Assembly (NCBI GenBank): GCA_035289125.1
Contig: DATDXW010000027.1
Coordinates: forward strand, 1-6,004
Direction of reading: 5' to 3'
DNA from: JACQID01 sp035289125
Lineage (GTDB): Archaea > Aenigmatarchaeota > Aenigmatarchaeia > GW2011-AR5
DNA: 6,004 nucleotides
Shown: positions 1 through 5,857 of the stretch, in pieces
How the letters are laid out: the number at the start of each line of letters is the position of its first letter
How positions within the stretch are numbered: the first letter of the stretch is position 1
Notes under the pieces: generated by a model
What the model saw: only the letters and a program-made list of their open reading frames with translations
What the model was told of the DNA's origin: nothing
Databases searched by the model: none
Made by a program: the position numbers and the translations under genes

Positions 1-321
1 CAGAAATTCTGGGTATATAGTTTGTTTTTTTGCACTATCTCTCAATTCGCATATTTCAGATTTGTTATGATACTCATTCTTGCATTCGCCCCTTATCTTC
101 TCTAAACAATACACCGCTAAATGTCGCCTATTTTCTAATGCAAATAGACGACTGCTTGCCATGTCCTTAATTATTTCTTCGTCATGCAAGCTAACGTATA
201 CAATGGTTCTAATTGTTTCCCATCCATTAGATGAAGATCTCTCCACTTTTTCTGTAGTGTGCAATTTTTGAAAATTGTTAAAAAACTTTTTTTGTTCTTC
301 ATCATCAATTATTATTTTCAC
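1..321 (-). CDS. Unrecognised protein, N-terminal 107 residues (gene continues past the left edge)
   Basis: Reading leftward from a GTG at 321-319, the frame stays open for 107 codons to the window edge with no stop. The start is chosen because a strong Shine-Dalgarno site (GAAGGAGG, 335-328) sits six bases before the GTG. The visible protein begins MKIIIDDEEQKKFF, is soluble and charged, has no membrane segment or signal peptide, and carries three cysteines at about residues 72, 80 and 91, too widely spaced to call a metal site. I do not recognise the family. Base composition (34% G+C over 1-300) and codon choice (ATA, AGA, TTA, AAT) differ sharply from the exosome genes next door, which suggests different ancestry, perhaps lateral acquisition. 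It lies 50 bases downstream of rrp42 on the same strand, past a T-rich stretch, so it may or may not be cotranscribed. A 63-codon plus-strand frame over the same bases has no comparable start signal. Confidence 0.6.
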   Translation of the reverse strand, partial: MKIIIDDEEQKKFFNNFQKLHTTEKVERSSSNGWETIRTIVYVSLHDEEIIKDMASSRLFALENRRHLAVYCLEKIRGECKNEYHNKSEICELRDSAKKQTIYPEFL

Positions 322-327
322 GTGATT

Positions 328-335
328 CCTCCTTC
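328..335 (-). promoter_or_regulatory. Shine-Dalgarno site of the left-edge partial gene
   Basis: GAAGGAGG lies six bases before the GTG at 321. It is the strongest purine-rich ribosome-binding site in the window and is the main reason for calling the partial gene and for accepting its GTG start. It is a GGAGG-type site, unlike the GGTG-type sites of the exosome operon. Confidence 0.6.
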
Positions 336-343
336 AAATTCAT

Positions 344-363
344 AAAATAAAAAAAGAAAAAAT
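344..363 (-). terminator. T-rich transcription terminator candidate after rrp42
   Basis: On the minus strand, bases 363 to 344 are almost entirely T, with runs of six and seven T broken by single C or A, starting eight bases past the rrp42 stop codon. Archaeal RNA polymerase terminates at such oligo-T tracts without needing a hairpin, and none is seen here. This would end the exosome transcript. The local AT-richness also belongs to the next gene's leader, so the tract could simply reflect composition. Confidence 0.45.
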
Positions 364-370
364 CAAAGAA

Positions 371-1156
371 TCAGATTGAAGCGCGAATCTTCCCGCGGAT
401 TTCCTCTGCTTTCTCTTCGGCTGCGGCAACCATCTGGTCTATCTCGTCAAGCGTGAGTCCGCCCATGCCGTTCTTCTGGAGGGCGCAAAGTTTGCCGTCA
501 TCCAACGTGCCGATTGTGAGACGGGCGTCAAGAGCCGCGAACTCCGCTGCCGTCGGGTCAAGGAGCGTCGTGCCGTTTATCTTCACGAACGTCGTGCACA
601 ACGGCAGGCCGTTTACGGGCAGGCTTTTGTCCGTTTTTTTGCCCCATACGACTTTGCCGTTTTCATCTACCAACGGAAACTTTGCCGTTGCTAACGCAGC
701 GACTGCCGCGATGCTGGAAGCGTCTATCAGGTTCCCGTCGTTGTTTATCACGTCTATGTCCACGCTGACTGACCAGACTTTTTCGCCTTCCTTTATGCAC
801 AGCTTTTTCGTGTCTATTGCCTTGGACTCGCGGATGGCGCGGTCAACTACCCGCGCGACTTCTATAGATTCAACGTTCGGCGGGCCCGGCTCAAACAACG
901 GGTCGGCAAAGGGGATGAATTCCACTGCCACCATCAGCGTCCCTTCATCAAGAGAATCCGGATAAGGCTCCACGATGCCCATTTTCACGCCGGCTATGAC
1001 CATCGTATTGCCTATGCTGACGCGCGCCGAGCCTTCGGCAGAAGAAACGATGTTCGTTTTCACGCTTACGTCACGATATTCGTCCTTCATTCTGCCGTCA
1101 AGACGCTCGCCGTTTGAAACGACTTTCCTGACAAGCGCTGTATCAAGCCCTATCAT
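371..1156 (-). CDS. rrp42: Exosome complex component Rrp42 (non-catalytic RNase PH-like subunit)
   Basis: Rrp42 alternates with Rrp41 in the cytoplasmic hexameric ring of the archaeal exosome, which degrades RNA 3' to 5' by phosphorolysis and can add heteropolymeric tails. Rrp42 is structurally required and helps bind RNA but is not itself the nuclease. The 261-residue protein matches the usual archaeal length of about 260. Visible marks are the N-terminal NGERLDGR segment (residues 15-22), the Rrp42-type EFIPFADPLFEPGPP region (79-93) in place of the RPGPSRR motif of Rrp41, and the C-terminal DPTAAEFAALDARLTIG segment. The ATG at 1156 is preferred because AGGTGG (1167-1162) sits five bases before it. 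An in-frame GTG at 1165 adds three codons but is itself part of that site. The start overlaps the rrp41 stop by 14 bases, implying translational coupling. This is the last gene of the operon. Family assignment is firm; ring assembly and role are from the family. Confidence 0.95.
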   Translation of the reverse strand: MIGLDTALVRKVVSNGERLDGRMKDEYRDVSVKTNIVSSAEGSARVSIGNTMVIAGVKMGIVEPYPDSLDEGTLMVAVEFIPFADPLFEPGPPNVESIEVARVVDRAIRESKAIDTKKLCIKEGEKVWSVSVDIDVINNDGNLIDASSIAAVAALATAKFPLVDENGKVVWGKKTDKSLPVNGLPLCTTFVKINGTTLLDPTAAEFAALDARLTIGTLDDGKLCALQKNGMGGLTLDEIDQMVAAAEEKAEEIRGKIRASI

Positions 1157-1853
1157 TGCTACCACCTGCGTATTTTTCCATAAGAGCCTTCTGCTGCACC
1201 TCGCTTATTTTTTTGCAGCCGCTTATAGCGAGCTCTATTATTTTCCTCATTTCCTTTCTGTCGGTCAGCCCATCCATCTGCAGAAGGGTTATCGTGTCTT
1301 TCTTCGGATAATATGCCACGGGCAAGTCCAGCTCACCTTCCGTGTCCTCTTCGCCGGCTACGTCAAGCACGACCGAACCGTTGACCTTACCCGCGGAACA
1401 GGAAGACACGAGCCCTTTCATCGGTATGCCCGCGTCCGCCAGCGCAAGAGCTGCGGCATTCAGCCCGACGCATCTCGTGGAGGCGTCGGCTTCTATAACC
1501 TCAATAAAGACGTCTATCGCCGCTTTCGGAAACTCTTCCAGAAAGACTACAGACGACAGGGCCTGCTGCGTCACCATTGATATTTCCTGGCTTCTCCTGC
1601 TCGGGCCTGGACGACTGCGCTCCTTCGTGGAAAAGGCTGCCATGTTGTATCTCACGCGCAGTATTGCCTTCCCCGCATTTTCATCGTGTTTCGGGTGGAC
1701 TTCGCGCGGGCCGTAAACGCCCGCTATCGCGTAAGTGTTGCCAAGCCTGAACATTGCGGAGCCGTCCGCGTTCTTCAATACGCCGACTTTCGCTTCCATC
1801 GGGCGAAGCTCATCGTGTTTCCGCCCGTCAAAGCGCGTCCCGTTCTTCTCCAT
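1143..1853 (-). CDS. rrp41: Exosome complex component Rrp41 (catalytic phosphorolytic exoribonuclease)
   Basis: Rrp41 is the active RNase PH-type subunit of the archaeal exosome ring. It uses inorganic phosphate to remove nucleoside diphosphates from RNA 3' ends, and in reverse adds tails. The 236-residue product begins MEKNGTRFDGRKHDELRP, the typical N-terminus. It keeps the RPGPSRRS motif (residues 81-88), whose paired arginines R86 and R87 bind RNA and phosphate in the family. It also keeps EADASTRCVGLNAA (121-134) around the phosphate site and the EDTEGELD acidic motif (169-176), with D176 the likely catalytic aspartate by comparison with known Rrp41 proteins. It therefore looks active. 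The ATG at 1853 follows GGAAGGTG (1867-1860) at six bases. The longer in-frame GTG at 1862 lies inside that site. The start overlaps the end of rrp4 by 26 bases and the 3' end overlaps rrp42 by 14. Confidence 0.96.
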   Translation of the reverse strand: MEKNGTRFDGRKHDELRPMEAKVGVLKNADGSAMFRLGNTYAIAGVYGPREVHPKHDENAGKAILRVRYNMAAFSTKERSRPGPSRRSQEISMVTQQALSSVVFLEEFPKAAIDVFIEVIEADASTRCVGLNAAALALADAGIPMKGLVSSCSAGKVNGSVVLDVAGEEDTEGELDLPVAYYPKKDTITLLQMDGLTDRKEMRKIIELAISGCKKISEVQQKALMEKYAGGSNDRA

Positions 1854-2556
1854 ATTTTTCACCTTCCTGTATTATATCCTCGCTCTTCACGCCCAGCTTG
1901 TCTTCGAGCATGTTCTTTATGTAATCCGTGAGCCCGTGGCTTTGAGACATGCGCTCAACGGTGAGTATGGCTTCCGTGGCTACGACTTCGTTCTCGCCCT
2001 TTATCCATACTATGCCGTTCTGGCCCACGACTATCTGCGTGCCCGTGAGCTTCTTTATCATTTCCACCATGCTTCCGTTCTTGCCTATTATTCTCGGGAC
2101 TTTTGCGGGGACGACCTTTATCAATCTTCCCTCCCGGAGCTTCCGGCACTTTCGGTCGTGCATGGAAAGTTGTATGTTCTTGTTCTTGCTAACAGAAGTT
2201 ATCTCGGCAAACACCATGTCACCGTAGTTGAAGAACTTTGTCAGGTCAGTCTTCGTCAAATCCACGAATTCCTCCACCGCCTCGTTCAGGGGTAGCACGG
2301 ACTGATAGGGAGAGTTTATGTCCACTACCCACTTGGAGAACGAGACTTCGGATATTTTCCCTATCACGCCGTCTCCTTTCTTGGGGTTGTAAACGCCTGA
2401 AAGCGGTATAACCAAAAACGCGTTTCCCCTTTTCTCGGACAGCCCGACGACGCGCGAGAAGACTTTGCCGCCTTCCTCGTAGGCATTGTAACTGGCTATT
2501 CCCTCGCCCAGCTCCTCGCCGGGTATCACTACCTTTCTGTCAAATTCTTCACTCAT
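1828..2556 (-). CDS. rrp4: Exosome complex component Rrp4 (S1/KH RNA-binding cap subunit)
   Basis: Rrp4 forms a trimeric cap over the Rrp41-Rrp42 ring and guides RNA, with some preference for poly(A), into the central channel. The 242-residue protein shows the expected three parts: an N-terminal beta domain (about 1-58, with the VIPGEELGEG opening), an S1 domain (about 60-133, from GDGVIGKISEV to IQLSMHD) and a KH domain (about 144-205) with the RNA-binding GxxG loop as GKNG at 158-161. The ATG at 2556 is supported by GAGGTG (2568-2563) six bases before it. The 3' end overlaps rrp41 by 26 bases. The 5' side has the only sizeable gap in the operon, which holds inverted repeats and a short ORF described separately. 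The other archaeal cap protein, Csl4, is not in the window. A highly charged tail of about 20 residues follows the KH domain. Confidence 0.96.
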   Translation of the reverse strand: MSEEFDRKVVIPGEELGEGIASYNAYEEGGKVFSRVVGLSEKRGNAFLVIPLSGVYNPKKGDGVIGKISEVSFSKWVVDINSPYQSVLPLNEAVEEFVDLTKTDLTKFFNYGDMVFAEITSVSKNKNIQLSMHDRKCRKLREGRLIKVVPAKVPRIIGKNGSMVEMIKKLTGTQIVVGQNGIVWIKGENEVVATEAILTVERMSQSHGLTDYIKNMLEDKLGVKSEDIIQEGEKYGEERDAL

Positions 2557-2559
2557 TTT

Positions 2560-2661
2560 TTACACCTCAATATCCCCTTGTTCACTTGAGCAATCTGACG
2601 CACGATGCTGTATAACGGCTTCGCCTTTCGTCGCGTCTGACAGCATCCAAGCCGATGCCAT
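2560..2661 (-). CDS. Possible 33-codon leader ORF upstream of rrp4
   Basis: Between SBDS and rrp4 an ATG at 2661 opens a 33-codon frame ending at TAA 2562-2560, three bases before the rrp4 ATG. The protein would start MASAWMLSDATKGEAV and end GDIEV. It matches no family I know. The start is preceded by a weak GTGA at suitable distance. Its last two sense codons, GAG GTG, are exactly the rrp4 Shine-Dalgarno site, so ribosomes finishing it would stop on the rrp4 start. The frame also spans the inverted repeats of the gap. It may be a genuine short or leader peptide, or a chance opening in a structured leader; only its position argues for it. Confidence 0.25.
   Translation of the reverse strand: MASAWMLSDATKGEAVIQHRASDCSSEQGDIEV
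2594..2658 (-). ncRNA. Structured leader candidate upstream of rrp4 (interlocking inverted repeats)
   Basis: Three sets of complementary arms lie in the SBDS-rrp4 gap. GACGCACGA (2597-2605) pairs with TCGT-c-GCGTC (2628-2637), nine pairs with one bulge, plus two more pairs (2594-2595 with 2639-2640) across a T-T mismatch. GATGCTGT (2604-2611) pairs perfectly with ACAGCATC (2640-2647), eight pairs. GCATC (2643-2647) pairs with GATGC (2654-2658). The first two helices cross, which is the order of an H-type pseudoknot, and they share two bases. The second and third are mutually exclusive. A GGC-TTC-GCC mini-hairpin (2617-2625) fits in the loop. The structure ends about 28 bases before the rrp4 ribosome-binding site. 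It could be a translational or processing control element. It matches no riboswitch I recognise, and pairing is inferred by eye only. Confidence 0.35.
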
Positions 2662-2681
2662 ATTATTTCTCACTTCACTTC

Positions 2682-3365
2682 TTATTTGAACACTGCGCTC
2701 CCTCCTGAGAGCGAATTTATTTTTCCGAGTATATCGTTCTTCGTACCGGCCGGGACATTTATTTTCACCGACACCGAGCCGTCCTGCATCCATTTCTGCG
2801 ACACGATGTCGCCCATCGTTTTCATGGCGCCGAATGCGCGTGACGCGTAGCGCGCGGGTATCATCACTTCCACTTCCGCCGTTTCCATGCTTATCGGAAG
2901 TATGGGACGCAAAGCGGCGATTATTGAAGGGACTTGCTGATCGGCAGGAAGAAGAGGATCAATGTTGACTTTTGCCTGCTCCATTGCATTCTCTATGCGC
3001 TGTTGCGGATGCGGGAGCTTGGTCTGCGGGTTTATCGCATTCTTGCTTATGATAGAAGCTATCTGCAGCCGTTTTTCCTCGGCTTTCTTCCGGCGAAACT
3101 CCGTCGTCAGCTGTATCTCGCCTTTTTTCAGTATTTCTTCTGCTATCGCGAAAACGTCGTCCGTTCCGAAAGCTTTAAGGTCACTTTCGGGGGATTTCGT
3201 TCCCTTAGATGCATCGGAGAATACATGGTTCACAGCGAGCATGCTTGTGAGAGAAACAGACTTGCCTTCCTTGTATGAGTAAGCGAGGTCTGAGTCAACA
3301 AGTATCTCAAAATGCTTCCCGTTCTTCTCGATCCTAGCAATAACTGCCTTGTCCAGCGTAACCAT
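2682..3365 (-). CDS. sdo1: Ribosome maturation protein SBDS/SDO1
   Basis: This is the archaeal Shwachman-Bodian-Diamond syndrome protein, which in the family helps release the anti-association factor IF6 from the large ribosomal subunit together with an EF-2-like GTPase. The 227-residue product begins MVTLDKAVIARIEKNGKHFE, as typical archaeal members do. It shows the N-terminal FYSH domain (about 1-85, with SDASKGTKSPESDLKAFGT at 50-68), a helical middle domain (about 86-160, with GEIQLTTEFRRKKAEEKRLQ and the hallmark NAINPQTKLPHP at 109-120), and a C-terminal ferredoxin-like domain (about 160-227). The ATG at 3365 is preferred because GGGTG (3375-3371) sits five bases before it. A GTG at 3371 adds only two codons and lies inside that site. 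It is the first gene of the exosome operon here, a linkage seen in many archaea. Confidence 0.95.
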   Translation of the reverse strand: MVTLDKAVIARIEKNGKHFEILVDSDLAYSYKEGKSVSLTSMLAVNHVFSDASKGTKSPESDLKAFGTDDVFAIAEEILKKGEIQLTTEFRRKKAEEKRLQIASIISKNAINPQTKLPHPQQRIENAMEQAKVNIDPLLPADQQVPSIIAALRPILPISMETAEVEVMIPARYASRAFGAMKTMGDIVSQKWMQDGSVSVKINVPAGTKNDILGKINSLSGGSAVFK

Positions 3366-3424
3366 CTTCACACCCGTAATTGAAGCCCCGTTCCGTAAGA
3401 GTAAACACGTGGCTTACTATATTA

Positions 3425-3457
3425 CTTTATTTTTATTGGGGAAAACGCTTATAAACC
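3425..3457 (-). promoter_or_regulatory. Promoter candidate for the SBDS-exosome operon
   Basis: Two TATA-like boxes face the operon on the minus strand. TTTATAAG (3457-3450) would place transcription start near 3427, giving a leader of about 60 bases. AATAAAAATAAAG (3437-3425) would place it near 3405, giving about 40 bases. Either fits a gene with a Shine-Dalgarno site. The first box is flanked by ATTGG (3435-3439) and CCAAT (3456-3460), a short inverted repeat. Which box is used cannot be told from sequence, and the first box reads nearly as well on the plus strand. Confidence 0.4.
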
Positions 3458-3520
3458 AATCACAACCGTTCCTGCAAGTGCCGGAAAACGCAGGATTCTA
3501 ATAATCGATGCCTGTATAAC

Positions 3521-3528
3521 TATAAAAG
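3521..3528 (+). promoter_or_regulatory. TATA box of the PIN nuclease-pyrophosphatase transcript (leaderless)
   Basis: TATAAAAG matches the archaeal TATA consensus. Counting about 26 bases from its centre puts the transcription start near 3550-3553, on or next to the ATG at 3553. No Shine-Dalgarno site precedes that ATG, so the transcript is probably leaderless. This spacing favours the ATG at 3553 over the in-frame ATG at 3544. Confidence 0.6.
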
Positions 3529-3552
3529 CGATTTTCAGCAATAATGAAAACA

Positions 3553-3903
3553 ATGAAAATCATTCTTGATACCAACGAGCTGATGGCGCAGGCGCAATTT
3601 AGGACACCGATACTGGAAGAACTGGCGGGCAACGAGCTTTACATTCTTGAAGGATGCGTCCGTGAACTGAAAGGCATCGCTAATTCAAAGAAAAAAGACG
3701 CACCGGCTGCGGCAGTTGCGCTGGAATTGCTCAAGAAAAAAGATATTAAAATCATACCCGACAATGGAAAAGTGGATGACGCACTCGTAGCGCAGGGCAA
3801 GCGCGGCTACGCGGTGGCGACGAATGACCGGGAACTTATAAAAAGACTGCGAAGCCACGATATTAAGGTATTGAGGCTACGGCAGAAGCGAGTTGTTGAA
3901 TGA
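3553..3903 (+). CDS. PIN-domain endoribonuclease, archaeal FCF1/Utp24-like
   Basis: A single PIN domain of 116 residues, the normal size for this family. The N-terminal MKIILDTNELM carries the first catalytic aspartate (D6). The other expected acidic residues are E38 in CVRELKGI, D75/D76 in KVDDALV, and D92 in ATNDREL, so the metal-binding set is complete and the enzyme looks active. The C-terminal IKVLRLRQKRVVE resembles the LRQKKRLE ending of archaeal proteins related to eukaryotic FCF1/Utp24, which cut pre-rRNA. They are sometimes annotated VapC9-like. No antitoxin gene lies beside it, and it is back to back with SBDS and the exosome genes, so an RNA-processing role fits better than a toxin role. 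The ATG at 3553 is chosen from TATA-box spacing; an ATG at 3544 would add three residues. Its stop lies one base before hppA, so the two are likely cotranscribed. Confidence 0.85.
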   Translation: MKIILDTNELMAQAQFRTPILEELAGNELYILEGCVRELKGIANSKKKDAPAAAVALELLKKKDIKIIPDNGKVDDALVAQGKRGYAVATNDRELIKRLRSHDIKVLRLRQKRVVE

Positions 3904-3904
3904 C

Positions 3905-5839
3905 ATGATGGAGATTGTTTTCGCTGCGAGTATAGCATCTATCCTGTTCTCGCTCTTCCTTGCGCGTAACGTTCTCGCTCAGGAGAAAGGCAGCGAAAAA
4001 ATGGAGCAGATAGCATCGGCGATACGCATGGGCGCCAACAGCTATCTCAAGAGGCAGTACAAAACGATAGCCGTGTTCGCGATCGCAATAGCCGCTCTGC
4101 TTTACGCCTTCATAAACACGGCAACTGCCGTGACGTTTGTCGCAGGCGCGACATTTTCGGCGATTGCCGGCTATGCAGGAATGCAGATATCCGTGCGGGC
4201 GAACGTGAAGACGGCGGCCGCGGCGAAGAACGGGCTGGAAAAGGCATTGAACATTGCTGTCAAAGGCGGCGCGGTCACCGGGATGTTCGTTGCCGGCCTA
4301 GCACTGCTGGGCTTAGCGGCTTTCTACCAACTCTATAAGGATCCTTTCATGCTCATCGGTTTAGGCTTCGGTGCTTCTCTTATATCTCTGTTTGCGCGAG
4401 TCGGCGGCGGAATATACACGAAGGCCGCGGACGTCGGGGCGGATTTGGTCGGCAAGTTGGAAGCCGGCATACCGGAAGACGACCCGAGAAACCCTGCGGT
4501 CATCGCGGACAACGTCGGCGACAACGTCGGCGACTGCGCCGGAATGGCAGCGGACCTCTTTGAGACATATGTAGTCTCTGCGCTTGGCGCGATGCTTCTT
4601 GGCAACATTTTAGGCTTCTCTGCCGAAACGCCTCTTCTTATGGGCGCGGCTGCGATAGCCGCTTCAATGGTCGGTGTGTACGCGATAAAAACGAAAGACA
4701 AGATAATGCGCGCACTGTACGCGGGGCTTATCACGTCTGCCGTGCTTTCAGCCGTAGCGTTCTACTTCATACTCACTCCTTCGCTCTTTTACGCTTCTTG
4801 TGTAGGGCTTGTTGTTTCGCTGCTGCTTTTTGCGGCAACGGAATATTACACGTCGGAGAAGCACGGACCGGTTCGCTATATAGCCGATTCCTCCAAGACG
4901 GGCGCGGCGACGACGATGATTTCCGGCATCTCGGTAGGCATGCAATCAACCGTGCTGCCCGTTCTGATAGTCACGGCCGGCATGCTTGCCGCTTATTATA
5001 TAGCAGGGCTTTACGGCATAGCAATAGCCGTGATGGCAATGCTTTCGCTCATAGGAATAGTCATAACCATGGACGCTTACGGGCCGATAACGGACAATGC
5101 CGGCGGCATCGCGGAGATGTCCGGGCTGGACAAGAAAATAAGAGAGGTAACAGACAAACTGGACGCTGTGGGCAACACTACCAAAGCCGTGACAAAGGCT
5201 TTTGCCATAGGCTCTGCCGCGCTGGCGGCTCTCACGCTTTTTGCGACTTACGTGATGGAAGTCAACAAGGCGGGAGCGAACGTAACGTTCGCGCTGAACG
5301 ACCCGCTGGTGCTCGCGGGCTTGTTTATCGGCGGGCTGGTGCCGTTCCTGTTCTCGTCAATGATGATGACGGCCGTCGGCAAAGCCGCGTTCGGCGTCGT
5401 GGAAGAAGTACGCGCCCAGTTCAGAAAGGGAATACTCAAGGGCAAGGCTTCGCCGGACTATGGCAGGTGCGTGGACATCGTCACATCTTCCGCACTGAAA
5501 GAAATGGCGATGCCCGGACTGCTTGCCGTGTCCGCTCCTATTGCAGTGGGGCTCGTGCTTGGACCGGTGGCACTGGGCGGGTTGCTCATAGGTGTCATCG
5601 TTACGGGATTTCTGATGGCGATAATGATGACCAACTCCGGCGGCGCGTGGGACAACGCCAAGAAATACATAGAAGCGGGAGCGCATGGCGGCAAGGGCTC
5701 GGACGCGCACAAAGCCGCAGTAGTCGGGGACACGGTCGGAGACCCGTACAAGGACACGGCTGGCCCGGCAATAAACCCGCTGATAAAGGTCATGAACATC
5801 ATCGCGATAATTCTCGTGCAGGTAATGATGACGACGTGA
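3905..5839 (+). CDS. hppA: Membrane-bound proton-translocating pyrophosphatase, potassium-independent type
   Basis: This integral membrane enzyme hydrolyses pyrophosphate to phosphate and uses the energy to pump protons across the cell membrane. The 644-residue product is near the short end of the family (roughly 660-770) because of a brief N-terminus, and hydrophobic segments run throughout, consistent with the usual 16 helices. All substrate-binding motifs are intact: DVGADLVGKLEAGIPEDD (176-193), DNVGDNVGD (202-210), DAYGPITDNAGG (390-401), NSGGAWDNAKKY, and DTVGDPYKD (609-617). The GNTTKA motif (423-428) has lysine at 427, the mark of the potassium-independent class, which pumps protons. 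Start: ATG at 3905 (or 3908), one base after the PIN gene stop. No Shine-Dalgarno site is seen, so translation probably depends on coupling. A TTG at 3893 is open in frame but overlaps the PIN gene and has no support. No clear terminator follows. Confidence 0.95.
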   Translation: MMEIVFAASIASILFSLFLARNVLAQEKGSEKMEQIASAIRMGANSYLKRQYKTIAVFAIAIAALLYAFINTATAVTFVAGATFSAIAGYAGMQISVRANVKTAAAAKNGLEKALNIAVKGGAVTGMFVAGLALLGLAAFYQLYKDPFMLIGLGFGASLISLFARVGGGIYTKAADVGADLVGKLEAGIPEDDPRNPAVIADNVGDNVGDCAGMAADLFETYVVSALGAMLLGNILGFSAETPLLMGAAAIAASMVGVYAIKTKDKIMRALYAGLITSAVLSAVAFYFILTPSLFYASCVGLVVSLLLFAATEYYTSEKHGPVRYIADSSKTGAATTMISGISVGMQSTVLPVLIVTAGMLAAYYIAGLYGIAIAVMAMLSLIGIVITMDAYGPITDNAGGIAEMSGLDKKIREVTDKLDAVGNTTKAVTKAFAIGSAALAALTLFATYVMEVNKAGANVTFALNDPLVLAGLFIGGLVPFLFSSMMMTAVGKAAFGVVEEVRAQFRKGILKGKASPDYGRCVDIVTSSALKEMAMPGLLAVSAPIAVGLVLGPVALGGLLIGVIVTGFLMAIMMTNSGGAWDNAKKYIEAGAHGGKGSDAHKAAVVGDTVGDPYKDTAGPAINPLIKVMNIIAIILVQVMMTT

Positions 5840-5857
5840 TAACTCTTTTCATGATTG

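Noticed and set aside
80..271. 63-codon plus-strand frame in the left region
   Set aside because: The minus-strand frame over the same bases is longer, open to the edge and has a strong ribosome-binding site; the plus frame has neither.
453..965. 170-codon plus-strand frame antisense to rrp42
   Set aside because: Overlaps the well-supported rrp42 gene and its translation resembles no protein; it is a composition shadow. The same applies to plus-strand frames at 975-1580, 1342-1716, 1735-2295 and 2934-3282.
2560..2793. 77-codon minus-strand frame over the end of SBDS
   Set aside because: Its first half is SBDS sequence read in another frame. Only the last 33 codons, lying in the gap, were kept as a low-confidence possibility.
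3893..3904. TTG at 3893 as the hppA start
   Set aside because: It lies inside the PIN gene, has no ribosome-binding site and adds four residues not expected in the family; two ATGs follow directly.
4508..4533. Short direct repeat inside hppA
   Set aside because: It encodes the conserved DNVGDNVGD substrate-binding motif and is explained by protein function.
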